Assembly: GCF_033439725.1 (NCBI RefSeq)
Contig: NW_026944383.1
Span: forward strand, 3,162,001-3,226,000
DNA length: 64,000 nt
Source: Neurospora tetraspora
Lineage: Eukaryota; Ascomycota; Sordariomycetes; Sordariales; Sordariaceae
Direction of reading: 5' to 3'
The notes beneath the pieces were generated by a model. That model ran no database searches. It was not told the origin of the DNA and was given only the letters and a program-made list of their open reading frames with translations. The translations under genes and the position numbers were made by a program. Positions 32,904-44,697 of the stretch are shown piece after piece; within the stretch, counting starts at the first letter, position 1; every line of letters begins with the position of its first letter.

Positions 32904-34163
32904 ATGTCAGATCACACTCAACAGCCTAGCGGCACCGCGGGGCCTCTAACTACATTCCACCCGTTCCCCAAGTTACCCTGGGAGCTTCGTCACGACATTT
33001 GGGACCTCGTTGTTCGACCGCTTGACCGCCCTGGAGCCCACATCTTCTGCATCGAAGAGCGGGAGCTGGATGACTCTGAAGCTAAAGAATGCGACGTGGT
33101 CTGCGGCCCTATCCCTTCGGAATCTGGCGAGTCCAACCTTCACATCAGAGTTCCGGCTGCAACTATGTCCTCCGGACCCGCTGGTAACCCGTCCATGTAC
33201 ATGATTGATGGTGGACTTTGGACCGCCTGCAAGGAGTCACGAGCGGTGATGGAAAAGGTCTTCAAGCACCATATTTGGGACCCCAAGAGGAGGGCCTGGC
33301 CGCAGTACTATGAGGCTTCTTTTCCACTTGAGAGGTACAGGTTCATTCCTCCACATCTTCGAGCACTACGACAGTCTCCAGTTATCAAAAACCCTTATGA
33401 AGGGGTAAAACACGAAACCGATATGATACCGGCCACGGGATTCTTTCTATCGGCACCATCGTCTCCTTCCTCGTCGTCATCCGCTCGAACGACTAAAGCA
33501 GACCGACCCAACCATCAAGTCACAACCTCCCCGCACTATTTCAGTGTCTTTCCCCATCGAGATCTCTTCATTATGCGGCCTGCATCGTGGAAAATAGATG
33601 ACATCTGGTCTCGGCTCGAAGTTTTCTTTCCCTTCGGCTCGAAGAAATGGGGATATTTCGGATTCGGTGGGAAACATGGTCTCGCATTCGAGTACGACCC
33701 GGCCTGGATGGAAGGATCTGAAGATGATTACTACCGGGATGATTCTGGTAAAATCATGGGCGTTATTAGCATTGTCGACAGAATAACTTCGGTCATCACT
33801 CAATGGGATACCTCCGAACCGGACACTATTTGGTTCATTGATTACCGACTCAAGCTCAAGCAGGACACACCCGCAGACAAGAGAGAACCTGATGGTAATC
33901 AAAAAGTGTTCTATGGGAACGATGGACGTCGATATGTTGAGATGTATTCTAAGTTTGTCGAGGGTGGTGGTGACCGTCTCCAGTGGTTTTATACCGAAGG
34001 TGTTGGGGGTGAAGACTCGTCCATCAGTGAAGAATCTTGTCATTCTTTTATCGAATATGTTGAACTTGAACTCCTGGATATGTTGAACGAAGATTCCGAA
34101 AACGAATGGGGTGATGAGGAAAGGGACGGTCCAAAGTTCGGAATTCTTGCTTGCTTGCCTTAA
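32904..34163 (+). CDS. 2EXR-domain protein, second of a tandem pair
   Basis: A single exon encodes 419 residues starting MSDHTQQPSGTAGP. The 2EXR motif TTFHPFPKLPWELRHDIW is at residues ~15-32 and is followed by RPLDRPGAHIFC. It shares blocks with the upstream copy across the whole length, including MIDGGLWTACKESRAVME, SPHYFSV, FEYDPAW, IWFIDYRLK, YSKFVEGGGD and the ending FGILACLP. Differences are spread over the gene, so the duplication is not recent, yet both frames are intact. This argues for continued selection and against strong repeat-induced point mutation. Function unknown. Confidence 0.82.
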   Translation: MSDHTQQPSGTAGPLTTFHPFPKLPWELRHDIWDLVVRPLDRPGAHIFCIEERELDDSEAKECDVVCGPIPSESGESNLHIRVPAATMSSGPAGNPSMYMIDGGLWTACKESRAVMEKVFKHHIWDPKRRAWPQYYEASFPLERYRFIPPHLRALRQSPVIKNPYEGVKHETDMIPATGFFLSAPSSPSSSSSARTTKADRPNHQVTTSPHYFSVFPHRDLFIMRPASWKIDDIWSRLEVFFPFGSKKWGYFGFGGKHGLAFEYDPAWMEGSEDDYYRDDSGKIMGVISIVDRITSVITQWDTSEPDTIWFIDYRLKLKQDTPADKREPDGNQKVFYGNDGRRYVEMYSKFVEGGGDRLQWFYTEGVGGEDSSISEESCHSFIEYVELELLDMLNEDSENEWGDEERDGPKFGILACLP

Positions 34164-35030
34164 GCCTGAGTAAGACATGTTGACGATGGACTGTCGGTGA
34201 AGTCTCAAGCAGCTATTGTACTTAGATCACTTTGAACTTAGTGTCTGTCGGTTTCTGTTATCTTGTTGCCATGAATCCCATTGTCGGGCTCTCAAATCTA
34301 CGTAGCTCGACATTTTCTCTCCGAGTGGTAAATTAAGAATCTTAGTCCATGCGATCACATCCAACGCCCGTACCGGCCTTGTTTATTCAGTTTCAATAAT
34401 ATCGATTGACCTTTGCCGCCTGACCTCTCCCTTGATTTACAGGGACTGGCGCGGCGGGTATTCTTCCATAGAGGAAGATGGTGAGTTGGTGATAAAGCTG
34501 ATCCAGACAGTTTGACGTATTTATCGAATTTCAACAGTGGTTGGAGCATGAGATGAACACTTAGTGATAGGATACTGAACGACAGTCTGAGTTTCGAGAT
34601 ATAAAAGCTAGAGAAACCATATGTTGACTCATTGATGAGCACTAGGTAACAACAGCTTCAGTCCCGTTTACCTCGTCATTCGTTTGGCTGTCTAGACTTG
34701 TCAAACCCTTCAGTAAAACCTCAGCAACTCACCGGATTACAGAAAGTCAAACCCAGAAATCTATTCTCAGTCACATCACAAACACCGAAAATCTTTCCCG
34801 CTGAGAGCCTCTCGCCGTTTGGCTTCCTCGCAGACGACATCCACAGCGTTCCATCTTGTTCAGTCCACAAAACCACCACTGTTTGTCTCTGTGCCTAAGA
34901 TCCATAAAGATCTGATCACCAGCTCACAGAATTCCAAGTTCCAACAACGCCCTCAACCATTGTCACCTTCGTCTCACGATCTCCAACTCACACATATCTC
35001 AAAAAGCAATACGGCCTTGACGAACTCAAG
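34164..35030. other. Intergenic
   Basis: 0.87 kb with no recognised feature. Confidence 0.4.
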
Positions 35031-35624
35031 ATGTCGCAAGACGAGCTCGAGGTGCCGCAACCAAGGGCCACAACCCCCGCCGACGAATACCACTGGTACC
35101 TTCTCTACCAGCTGATCCGCGGCCTAGAGTGGCTCAAGCTGAAGGTTGTTCAAAGCGACGACGATGAGGGTTCGCTCGTGCAGCAGCTGTCAGCCAAAAC
35201 AAAAGAACGCCTGAAAGAAACCTTGGACAACGAAATCGAAGAGGCCAACACCGACAACCTCCTCTACGCAGAAAACATGAAGTACGAAGACCGGGTTAAA
35301 AACTTCCCGCAGGAGTCCTATTCGCATGACCTCCGCCTGGGCAAGTTCCGGCAGCAGGAAGGCTATGACGAGCGGCTGGATAGATTCCGGCGCGAGTGGA
35401 CGGAGGAGGCGGCTCTGGAGAGAATCGCGGAGTTGTTTGGGGTGTGGAGCGATGTGAGGAAGAAGCTGGGGCTTCATGAGGAGGAGAGGGATATGGTTGC
35501 TGTTAGGGAGCATATGCTGAAGACGGTGGCGGATAGACAGGCTGCTAGGTTTAAGCCGACTTATTCGCTTTATCCAAAGGTGCCGGAGGAGAAAGTGATA
35601 GAGAAGAGATCATCACCAAAGTAA
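35031..35624 (+). CDS. Hypothetical protein, 197 residues, charged helical
   Basis: A single exon encodes MSQDELEVPQPRATTPADEYHW onward. The body is strongly charged and predicted helical by composition (SAKTKERLKETLDNEIEEAN, GKFRQQEGYDERLDRFRREW, LHEEERDMVAVREHMLKTV), with conserved-looking aromatic positions and a basic tail ending KRSSPK. No domain recognised. Codon usage changes along the frame: C-rich third positions in the first half, G/T-rich near the end, which is common in this window. A frame this long with one start and consistent composition supports it as a gene. Confidence 0.65.
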   Translation: MSQDELEVPQPRATTPADEYHWYLLYQLIRGLEWLKLKVVQSDDDEGSLVQQLSAKTKERLKETLDNEIEEANTDNLLYAENMKYEDRVKNFPQESYSHDLRLGKFRQQEGYDERLDRFRREWTEEAALERIAELFGVWSDVRKKLGLHEEERDMVAVREHMLKTVADRQAARFKPTYSLYPKVPEEKVIEKRSSPK

Positions 35625-35819
35625 CCACATCGTACATATGAGAGAGGGGCGTGCCACTACTAGTACTAGTAGCAGCGGCATCAAGTGGCGGGCCCTAGAG
35701 AGCTGGGACTTGCGAAGGAAGAGACAACTTAGCTTTTCGTTGGTCAAAGGACGTTTGGGTAGTGGTGGGGGATCTTGATGGAAATTGGTCAAACCGATGA
35801 TAGCAAGAACAAGTGTAAC

Positions 35820-36240
35820 TCAAACAAATAAACCCCTTTTTAAACCCCAAAAATTAAAAAGGAAAATCCCAAACCTTTATTTCCAATATCTTCAACCATT
35901 CCCCAACTTGATAGTTGGAACAAAAAGCTAAGTCGCCCAGGTAGGTTTGTAGAACGAACAACAATACCCCAGCTGCAGACCTACGAAAACTGCCGCGCTA
36001 AGTTATTCATCAACGGTAACCACTACGCCATGAGACCACAGGGCTCCCCGTTGTGGTAGAGGGACTAGGTAACGGACCTTATATGGTGCCTGCCATTGGT
36101 GCCTGGGCCAGATCCAGTCTGGGAAGGTGCGCGGGAGGCGGGTGTCATGTCATCTGATGTCTGCCTGGGGGAGGGTGTGCCGGCCGGTTGGGCGACAGAG
36201 GCAGGAGTGGCGGCAGGAACAGTGGTATGTACCTACGCTG
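35820..36240 (+). repeat. Dispersed repeat, copy B
   Basis: Second copy of the element at 11950-12340, same orientation. The core 35921-36085 is nearly identical to copy A; both flanks are only loosely similar and contain indels (for example an extra GTGCCTGCCATT-like segment just after the core). Confidence 0.85.
35921..36085 (+). ncRNA. Conserved core of repeat B, candidate structured RNA
   Basis: The 12-bp hairpin (35941-35952 with 35973-35984) and the second hairpin (36036-36041 with 36051-36056) are both preserved. Two of the five differences from copy A fall in the 20-base loop of the first hairpin, none in its stem. A C-to-T change at the ACCG/CGGT pairing still allows a G-U pair. No open frame. 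Transcription is not shown. Confidence 0.4.
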
Positions 36241-37212
36241 ACTGCGGATCGCCCAGGAAACTGGACGATGGATCAGTAAGGAAGGAGCGAGGGTTCAGGG
36301 AGAGGGCAGATGTACCTCTGTTAGTGAGGCACATGCTTAAGTATGTAAAAATTCAACGCTCTACTACCCCTTCTAACAGATATTTCCCTAGTGTACCTGT
36401 CATGGAAAGGGTTCCTGCCGAATGTATATTCTTAGTAACCGTGACCGGTAACTGAGGAGACCTTATGGTTCTTCTCTCAGAAACCGTTGTGAGCTGTCAA
36501 CGGTGGAGCAACCGTTCTTCCGCTGCAACGGTTGTGCCTTCTTAACCGCCCGGCAACCGCCCAGCAACCGTAAGTTTCTCAAAAGGTACCCCAGCTAAGT
36601 GCCTGGTATGGAAGTGAAAGAGAGAGGGGGGACAGACGCTGCCTTGGAAGTTTTCCCATCGGACTCAGCTGTTTAGTTCAAGTACATGTAACTACATAAG
36701 GTACATACTTCATAAATCGTGGTATTGGTTTCCGGTGAAAGAATCAGTGACAGTTCGACAGGACTCTTGATGCTCAACGCACGTGTTGGTGATAGGTATA
36801 TATCCTGAGATTGACGTGACATGAAAGATAATGAGAGTGTAATGAAAAAAGAGAAATCCAAGCCCCAACTCCCAAAACTAAAACCCAGACCCCATCTATG
36901 ATGCTCATCGTATGCCAGTGGGGCGTTGAAAATGAAGGAGAGGAACACAGTGACCGAATCAGAATACCCAAATACTCAGGAAGTCCGGGCAGCAACTGAA
37001 GTGATTTGTCTGGAAAGAGGCAATGGGAATGATCGTAATTGAAAACTTCAAACAAACGTAAATGGGAGTTATCCATCGACACTTTCTATCCCCGAAGGCC
37101 ACCACATCAGCCAAGTGTCTGTCTTCCCGGTCCCTTGCCCCAAGGCACCTTACAATTGTGAGTCATCCCCCCATCACTCAACATCCAGCTCCACAACAAC
37201 CCTACCCTACCC

Positions 37213-37247
37213 TCCCCCTTCCCCCTTCCCCCTTCCCCCTTCCCCCT
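37213..37247 (+). repeat. CCCCCTT microsatellite
   Basis: About five units of CCCCCTT immediately downstream of the Dabb gene's stop codon. Confidence 0.85.
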
Positions 37248-37282
37248 CCCATAATCCCTCCACCCTCCCGACCTAAAACCCT

Positions 37283-37923
37283 CTAAGGCTTCGAGTCCTG
37301 CGCAGCCGCCAGATTGCTCTTCTCAAAGCACAAAATAGTCGGGGGCTCCGACAAGTTCAAGCTGGGCCCAATCTCCTTGAGCATGGCATGGGCGAGACAC
37401 TCGTTGTCGTAGTAGCGCATGTCGTCCATGGAGGCGAACTCGATGTACGAGGCGACGGTGTAGCCGCGGGCCTTTTGGTCTTCCATGGTCTTGCCGGCCG
37501 TCAGTTGCAGGATGTAGGGCTTGCCGTTCTTTTGGGAGGCGAGCTGGTCAGTTAGTGGTTTGGGTTTGGTTTGGTTTGTGGTTTTGGAGTGTTTTTGAGA
37601 TGGATCGGGGAGAAAAGAAAAGGGCGGGGGTTGGGGGTGGGGTTATAGGAGAGAGCGGGAGCTGGGGAAGGGAAGGGACGAGCGAGGAAGAAGAGAAGAG
37701 AAAGGGAAGGAGCGGGTCGGGATGGGTCAGGAGGAGACGGAGATCATGATCGAGGTGGAGATATGACGACTGGAATAGGAAATCAATGAAAGCAATAACA
37801 AACCTTCTTCTGCTCCTCCGCGACAACATGATACGCATCCAACAACCTCTTCTGATTCGTCTCGTCCGGAATCTTGAACAGTGTCATCCGGTGGATGCGG
37901 GGACCACGCTTGTCGTTTGTCAT
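37283..37923 (-). CDS. Dabb-domain (stress-responsive A/B barrel) protein
   Basis: Two minus-strand exons, 37923-37804 and 37543-37283, give 126 residues. The first reads MTNDKRGPRIHRMTLFKIPDE and QKRLLDAYHVVAEEQKK; the second LASQKNGKPYILQLTAGKTME, YTVASYIEFASMDDMRYYDNECLAHAMLKEI and ends AAAQDSKP. The pattern of a short beta strand with an early basic/histidine residue, a helix, then a strand and the DMRYYDNECLAH helix is the dimeric alpha-beta barrel of Dabb proteins. Some fungal members are cyclases or stress proteins, but no biochemical role can be fixed. The 260-nt intron starts GTTTGT, a weak donor, and ends CCAG. Confidence 0.8.
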
Positions 37924-39818
37924 GTTGTCAATGGACTGGTGTTGACGGACGTGAGACTGAGTTTATTGTGAAAGAATTGGATAATAACAAGTTGAAAAGA
38001 TAATGGTTCTTCTCAAAAATGTAATATTTTTCGAGGAGAAGAAGATGAGACGTATCCCCGACGGTGAGCGAAGCCAAGACTATCTTATAACTTAGAGATG
38101 TCTTGACCATGCAAGGCTGAGGAACAATCGAAGTTAGGCAACTGGAAGGAAACACGAATTCTGCTCTTTGCTTTCCTGCTAGATGGCGGTATGAAGATGG
38201 CATGAAGGATGCCGTTGAATTGGTACATGGCATCGACGTCGTCTCTTCTACTGAATGCAGTCTCGCACGCACTTAGCCCCATCACCAAGCCACCGCTGTG
38301 TTTACGATCTGACTTTCATGACAAAGCGGAAACGTTATCGTAGAGTTCGTTGTGGCCGAAGGAGGCGTGTTTCTCCACTGCATGCCATGCCGTGAGCAAG
38401 GGCATCAGTCACTTGATTCGATCGAAGTACCATGAAAGTGAGACACACGATAGTTTCCGGAAGCGAAGCGCATACAATGTGCTTCGAGAGAGCTTTAGCT
38501 TGAATTGCCGAGACATAGGAATGCGCCTGCGTCTGTGTTGTCGTGGTGTTCAATTGGACACTCGAGACCAGAAACCGAAGTCCAGAGGTCGGAAGTCGGA
38601 CGTCGGACGTCGGAGGTTCGAAGAGGCTCTCCCTTCCTGCCGCTTAAACATCGTAAAACCTCCTTCTGGTTTGTGTCCTCCCTTCGCCCTGGCAGTTGGC
38701 TGAAGTGGCTGGCTGACACGACAGGAACCCGAGGACGATAAAGCAGCAAGCAGGTAGATGCAGGTTTAAAGCCACGATCTGCAATGTCCGACTGCGGGTT
38801 GTGCTTGGACTGATATACTGGTGTTTAGAAGGAATATCTACACCAGCCATCAGTCTACAATATCATCGAGTTTGGAATTTGCACGGAAACACCATAATGG
38901 ATGCATGGTGTACCACAGGAGTTGACCGGTGGGGAAATTCCAGATCGACAGTGGTACAATGCCTCGAATGCCTCAAAAACCATGGGAGTGGTCTGATGTG
39001 AGTTGAGGATGTAAAGACTTCGGAAGTTGACAAATGACTTACCAACCATGGGACGTCGATCATTCTTGCATATACGCGTTCAGGCCAGACACCATGCATG
39101 CGGCCATGCCAGCCTGTCCAAGAAACAGGCACATAGATGTATATGAGGTTAACATCTTCCTATCAGGCTGACAGCTGACCAGCGACGTCCGCTTAAGTAA
39201 GGTATGCTTTGTTCGCAGACACGGAGGGTTATCGCATCAACCCTCTCTAACAGATCCGATCCCGAGTCCAAGGGAAAATTCCGAAACAGACTTCTAACAA
39301 ATGACCAACCAGCCCGCATCAACGCCATTAAAGCACACCAACAGCGATAAGAGACCCATATCCCAATGCCAGAGCAATGCTAGAGGAACAACGACGAGGA
39401 GGAGGAACACAAGGCGCGCGCATACGGAAGATAACGGAACCACGAAAACAAACAAACAGCAGCAACAGCAGCAACATAATCAAAACCAAGAAAGCAGACA
39501 AGACTGTACTGCGGGTATCCTTTTCCTGGCCCTGGCTGGCTCTAGCTGGCTCTGGCTCAGCAATTGTTCGAACAACACCAACAAACATCAGACAACAACA
39601 ATGACGACCGATTTTCACTTTCCTCCACCTCTCCCACCCACAATTCGAGCTTTCCGTCATTCACCCATCTCCAACTCCCAACTTCCCAACTCCCAAGCCG
39701 AAACCCCTAAGCCTAAGCCTAACCATTCCCAAGCCGTCACCCCCAACCCTCTGAGCCCTATCCACCGACTTCGAGACTTATGCCGACCTAAGGCTACGTA
39801 TGATTTGAGAGAACCGAG
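37924..39818. other. Intergenic, 1.9 kb
   Basis: Promoter of the Dabb gene and 3' region of the kinase gene. A degenerate GGTCGGA/GTCGGAC run sits near 38585-38620. A 209-codon open frame starts at 39301 but runs into the kinase 3' end on the other strand and is not supported. Confidence 0.4.
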
Positions 39819-42800
39819 TCACGGACTCGGCTGCATCGGTACCAACTCCACCTTGGTTTGTGTCGTCTGCTTTGGGGAGGGGGAGGGCCGTTGGGTTTCT
39901 ACCGGGTTGCCATCTGGCAACAGTGCCTGATTCTGCGTCTGCGTCTGCGTATGTGCTTGTGCCTGTGACTGCCCAGCTGCCTGCTTATCCTGACTTTCAC
40001 GCTCCTCGCTTCCTTGCTGCCGCTGGCTTTGGCTCTGACCTCCTGTCTGTGCTTGCGTTTGCGTCTGTATTTGTCCTTGAACAACAGACTCGCCGAGCCC
40101 GCCGAATCCGCCTGGCGAACCTGACCCTGAAGCAGCCGGGTTTGAAGCTAAACCTGTCTGACCAGCACCAGGACCAACACCAGCAGCAGCAGCAGCACCA
40201 GCATTAGCATTAGCAACCGTCCCCATGACGATCCTCATCTTCTCCAGAAGTTCCGGCATCCGATACGGCTTGATCAGCACGTCGTCGCATCCGGCCGCCT
40301 TGGCCTCGAGGATCTGTTCTATGCGGGCGTTGGCGCTGACGGCTATGATTGGTAACCTCCCGCCCGTGATCTTGCCCTGGCGCTCCAGCTCGCGAATGTT
40401 GCGCGTGCACGTGAGCCCATCCTGGACGGGCATTTCGATGTCCATGAGGATGACTGACAGGGGGAACTTGGTGGCTGGTGTCGTTGTTGTCGTTGTTGCT
40501 GGTGGTGCTTGGCTTTGGTTCAGGAAACCACCATTGACCGGCGGCGGTGGGTTAATGGTCCCATTCATAGCGGGAATGGCGCCTTTGTTATTGATGCTGC
40601 CGTTCATGGGCAGCGCAGTGCCAGAAACCCCATCGCTCACATACCGGTCGGTCCGCTGCAGTTTATCAAGACATTCCAGGCCGTGGTTTGCTACATCGAC
40701 GGTGAATCCCATGTTGGCGAGACCACGTCGTGTGATCTGCTGATTGATCAGGTTGTCCTCAACGACCATGATGCCGCGAATCTGGGGTGGTGGTATTGTC
40801 AACCCGCCAAGCTCAGCTACAGGACTGGATGCTATTGGGCTTGGCCGCGGCGACGATGTCGAACCTCTATGAGGATGACTGGGGCGCATGGAGCGAAGAT
40901 TTGGAGCCTTGGCCATCAAGTCTGACATGGCAGCCTTTGCTGCCACCGCAGTCGCCTCAGCATCACGGAGAGAGCTCTCACTGGGGTGGTAGGCTTCGAT
41001 GTAAAAAGCAAAGGTGCTACCAACACCCGGTTGACTGGCCACTCCAATGGCGCCATTCTGCAGTTCCGTGAGCCGACGGCTGATGAACAACCCAAGACCC
41101 GAGCCTCCATACTTGATATGGGTACGACTGGACGCCTGGACGAAGCGCTGGAAGAGACTCTTCTTCTCCTCTTCAGTCAGACCCTGGCCTGTATCTTTGA
41201 CCTCAAAGGTGAGGAACATGGGTTCTCCTCGGTCATGGACGCTTGCTGTGTCGCTATCCTCGGCGTAACTCTCCTGGGACCTCGGGATGAACTGCACCGA
41301 ACTGGTGGCCTCGGTTGGACGTGTCAAGCTCGCACTAAGCCCGACGGTGACGTTGCGGGTTGGACCAGTCTTGGTGAACTTGAGAGCGTTAGTCAGTAGA
41401 TTGATGAGAACCTGTTTTAGACGTGACGGATCGAAGTCCAGGTATTTGACGCCAAGATCGTAATATGACTGGTCGACAACCATGCTTAGGTTGATATCGA
41501 CTCTCCGAGCCTCGACTTCGAACATCTTGAGCGCTTCCTTGACCATCTGAATCGGGTTCACGGTGATGGGTGTAATAGTCAACAGCTTGGAGTCGAGCTT
41601 TGACATTGTGAGAATATCATCAACGATGCGCTTCTGATGTTGAGCACACCCAACAATAGTCTCTGCACTGTCGATGCCGTTATCCAAAAGCTCACAGACC
41701 TCTGCACGAAGCTCGTGATTGGGCTGGTTATCTGTAGCACCTTCGCTCGCATAGCTCCGCGCATCGCTGTCGCTCCCATGATGGTCGCCACCGACAAGTT
41801 CCTGAACGCGTGAGAGCGTGGCGGTGATGGCATCTGCGCAATGGATGATAGCACTCAAGGGGTTGCGCATCTCATGGGAAGTCATGTCGATAAAGTTCTC
41901 CTGCTGGCGCTTGGACTCGATCGCCTCCTCCTTCCGTTGCTTCTCCCTATCCAACTGCCACTTTTGTAACGAAACGTCACTCAGACAACCAGTGAAGCTT
42001 TGTATGACACCCTCGGTGGATCGCACAGGCATCAGCGTCGCTTGTACCCATCGCGGCATAACCACTTTGTGGCCCGCTCCGTCATCGGCAGTCCACGTTG
42101 TCCGGAGTCTGGCTTCCACATTCTGGACTTTATCCTCGATGACCATCTTCTTGAGCTTCTTCATCACCAAGCCCACATCCTCTGCCCAGACGCAGGTCTC
42201 TAATGGCCTAATAGTCACCTCAGTTGGGTCGACCTTCTGCAACCCGCACATTTCGTAGAAAACATTGTTGGCGCCTAGAAGGCGTCCCTCAAGGTCCATA
42301 TCGTACATGCCAACTGTTGCGAATTCGGCCATCCTTTTGAGGTTCTCAGCCTGCTGTGCTCGTCGAACCGCCTCTTCTGCGGCATGCTTGTGTGCCGTAA
42401 CGTCCGTCAAGCATGTCATGGTCCGTATGATGCTTCCATCCGGGGCGCGTTCTGCTTTAGTGGTGGCAAAGATATGGCGCTCCTCAGACTGATCGATAGG
42501 GACAAGATCCAGACCTGCTTTCTCGAAGCTCGGAGAGTTGCGGGTTAGAGATGGAGCGACGTCCGTGTGGTTCTGTGGCTTTACCCTGAATTCGAATTCA
42601 ACGTGATGCTCCGTCTGCAGTTTCTCGTATGCGGTGACAATGTTTTGGCGGTCCTCTTCTTTGACACAGGCAAGGAAGGCACTGGTTCCCATGGGGCCGT
42701 TTCCTGGGAAGCCTGTCATCTTGTACCACGCGTCGTTCGCAAAGGTTATGTTCCCTTGAGGATCACCGAAGCACATGCCGACCGGAACGAATTCAACAAG

Positions 42801-44697
42801 AGCTTCAAACATCTTTATCGACTCGTTCGCTTCCTTTGTTTGGACAGCCAGCTTTTCTTTGAGCATGGCTTGATCATAAGCAGCCTGCTCTGCCGCATTG
42901 CGTCCTCTCCGTGCTTCCTCCTCAAGAAGGACCACGGAGGCCAGAGAAGTCGTAAGTTTTTGACTCAAGAGTAGTATGTACTGACGATAGTCGTTGTCGT
43001 AAGGGCGTCTCGGGTTTAGACCCAGCAGAAGTAGCCCCATTGCGTCTTCCTTCTTTGTCGGCCGAATTGGCATGATCACGACAGCCCGGCACGGATCATC
43101 TTTGAAACCTCTCGTCTGCAGACCACGGAGATACTCCTGCGGAAGCGTGCCGTCCTTGATCTGAAGAAGAAGTGGCTGGTGTGCTGTTACGGCCTCCCTA
43201 AGCGCTGGTGCTAGAGCATGCTCGTTTGTGCTTAGGTTGATCGCGGTTTGAGCAATCGGATGGCCTTCTGGCACCCCCAAAGCTCCGGCCAGTCTGCATT
43301 GCTTTGCAGGACCATCGCTGCCAATTTTCATAGCGCTTCCTTCTTCAAAGGCCTCCACGCTATACAGAATAGCAAGCGGTATATCGTAACAAGGATCGAC
43401 GTCGGAAAGTTCCTGGAGTGTCTTGTCCCAGTAACCCTTGACATCGCGTGCGGCAACCAAGTCCTCACCAAGGTCAACGAGCATCTGCATGCGACGCTCC
43501 CATAGTCGCACACTAGTTGTGTCCCCGACCGGATGTATGAATCCTACGCACCGTTCCTTTTCGAGGATAGGGACGAGCGACCATTTCAAGTATGTCTCTT
43601 CGAGCCAAGGAGGACCTCCTTCTACCTCGGGTTCCCTTTCGATAAAGAACCTCCACTCATCCTCGATCGTCGGGTCTTCTTTCCGTGCTATACGCGACAT
43701 GGCATCCTTCAGCTGTTCGCCGGCTCCCTGCCACGCGTTCTCCACAGTCACTCCGAGTAGTGATGGGTGTTTCGAACCGCATAGCTTGCTGAATGCCTCG
43801 TTGTAGAGGGTCACGTAGTTGGTGCCCCAGTAGATGGCAATGGGGCGACTGTCAGCGAGTATTTGGTGGAAGGTCTGCTCCAAAGTTGGGGGCCAGTCTT
43901 TCATGGGACCCAGTGGTGTTGCGGCCCAATCGACACTGTGTATTACTTCGAGGAATGACCGTGTTTCTTCATCATCAAGAGGTCAGCTGGAGACTCATGG
44001 TGCCATAGCTTGGCCAATACAAGGGGCAGGGACGCGTACCTGGCAAAATATCTGGTAGAATCCAACCCGGGTCCGTAGTCGAACGCTTGAGAGATTGGAT
44101 CATCTCTGGGGAAGCCAGTGGGTACTCGACCGAGCCCAAAGGAAGAGTTGGCGGTCCAGATCTTGTCCGGCTAAGTAACATGTAGTCGGGAGGTGCCAGG
44201 CTCAGCGAGGATGTTGAAGATGGTACTGCAGGGGTAGCCGCAATGGTGGTGGTACTAGCCGTGGTAGCAGCAGTTGTCTGGATAGACTCGGGCGCATCAT
44301 CTTCAACGGGAATCAGGCGCACCGGGGGAGGGACAATGCTTCCGACAGGCGAGGCCTCGTCGACCCGAATATTTCGCGGTGGTTCAGAGGAGGGCGGTTG
44401 GTCGTTTGCGCCCACAACGACCATGTCAGGGCGGACGATGGTACGGGTCCAGTAAATGTTCATGAAGAAGAAGTTGGCGGCTGCCTGGGCACCGGGCAGG
44501 TCTGTAAGCCATTCCCACAGCTGGACATTGTTGGGCTTGCGGGTGGTGATGGCGTCCTGGAGGCGGGCATCGGCATCGAGGGCGGGATTCGTGTAAACGA
44601 TGGTGGGCGGGTGCGGGGTTAGAGCGACGATGAAGGACGGGCGCTGGTCGACCTCGAGCAGATCGATAATGCCGGAGGTCAGGAAGGACGGATGCAT
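39819..44697 (-). CDS. PAS/GAF hybrid histidine kinase with receiver domain
   Basis: Two minus-strand exons, 44697-44040 and 43966-39819, give 1601 residues. The intron starts GTACGC, has GCTGAC as branch motif and ends GAAG, joining LPETRSFLEV. Order: N-terminal PAS-like region with a Ser/Thr-rich linker, a PAS-like segment from ~225, a GAF-like region (~370-570), PAS domains (~609-745 and ~765-887), HisKA with phosphoacceptor His917 in DMTSHEMRNPLS, HATPase (NLLTNALKF ~1076, DTGQGL, YGGSGLGLFISRRL), receiver (VVEDNLINQQ ~1288; phosphoacceptor Asp1395 in LMDIEMPV; KPY ~1450), then a long Gln/Ser-rich tail. It should autophosphorylate and pass phosphate through an HPt protein to response regulators. 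Start 44697 is the first ATG; an in-frame GTG lies three codons upstream. Which fungal kinase group it belongs to I cannot say. Confidence 0.92.

Larger units (their letters stand above)
35625..37282. other. Intergenic, 1.7 kb, with repeat copy B
   Basis: Contains dispersed repeat copy B and a C/T-rich microsatellite at 37213-37247. No protein gene supported. Confidence 0.5.

Noticed and set aside
37213-37247. CCCCCTT run as a possible telomeric or origin element
   Set aside because: It does not match the fungal telomere repeat TTAGGG and is a common simple-sequence microsatellite.
39301-39930. 209-codon plus-strand ORF with Gln- and Asn-rich stretches
   Set aside because: It overlaps the 3' end of the histidine kinase on the other strand, is low complexity, and has no motif; likely a by-product of the kinase Gln-rich tail region and its 3' flank.
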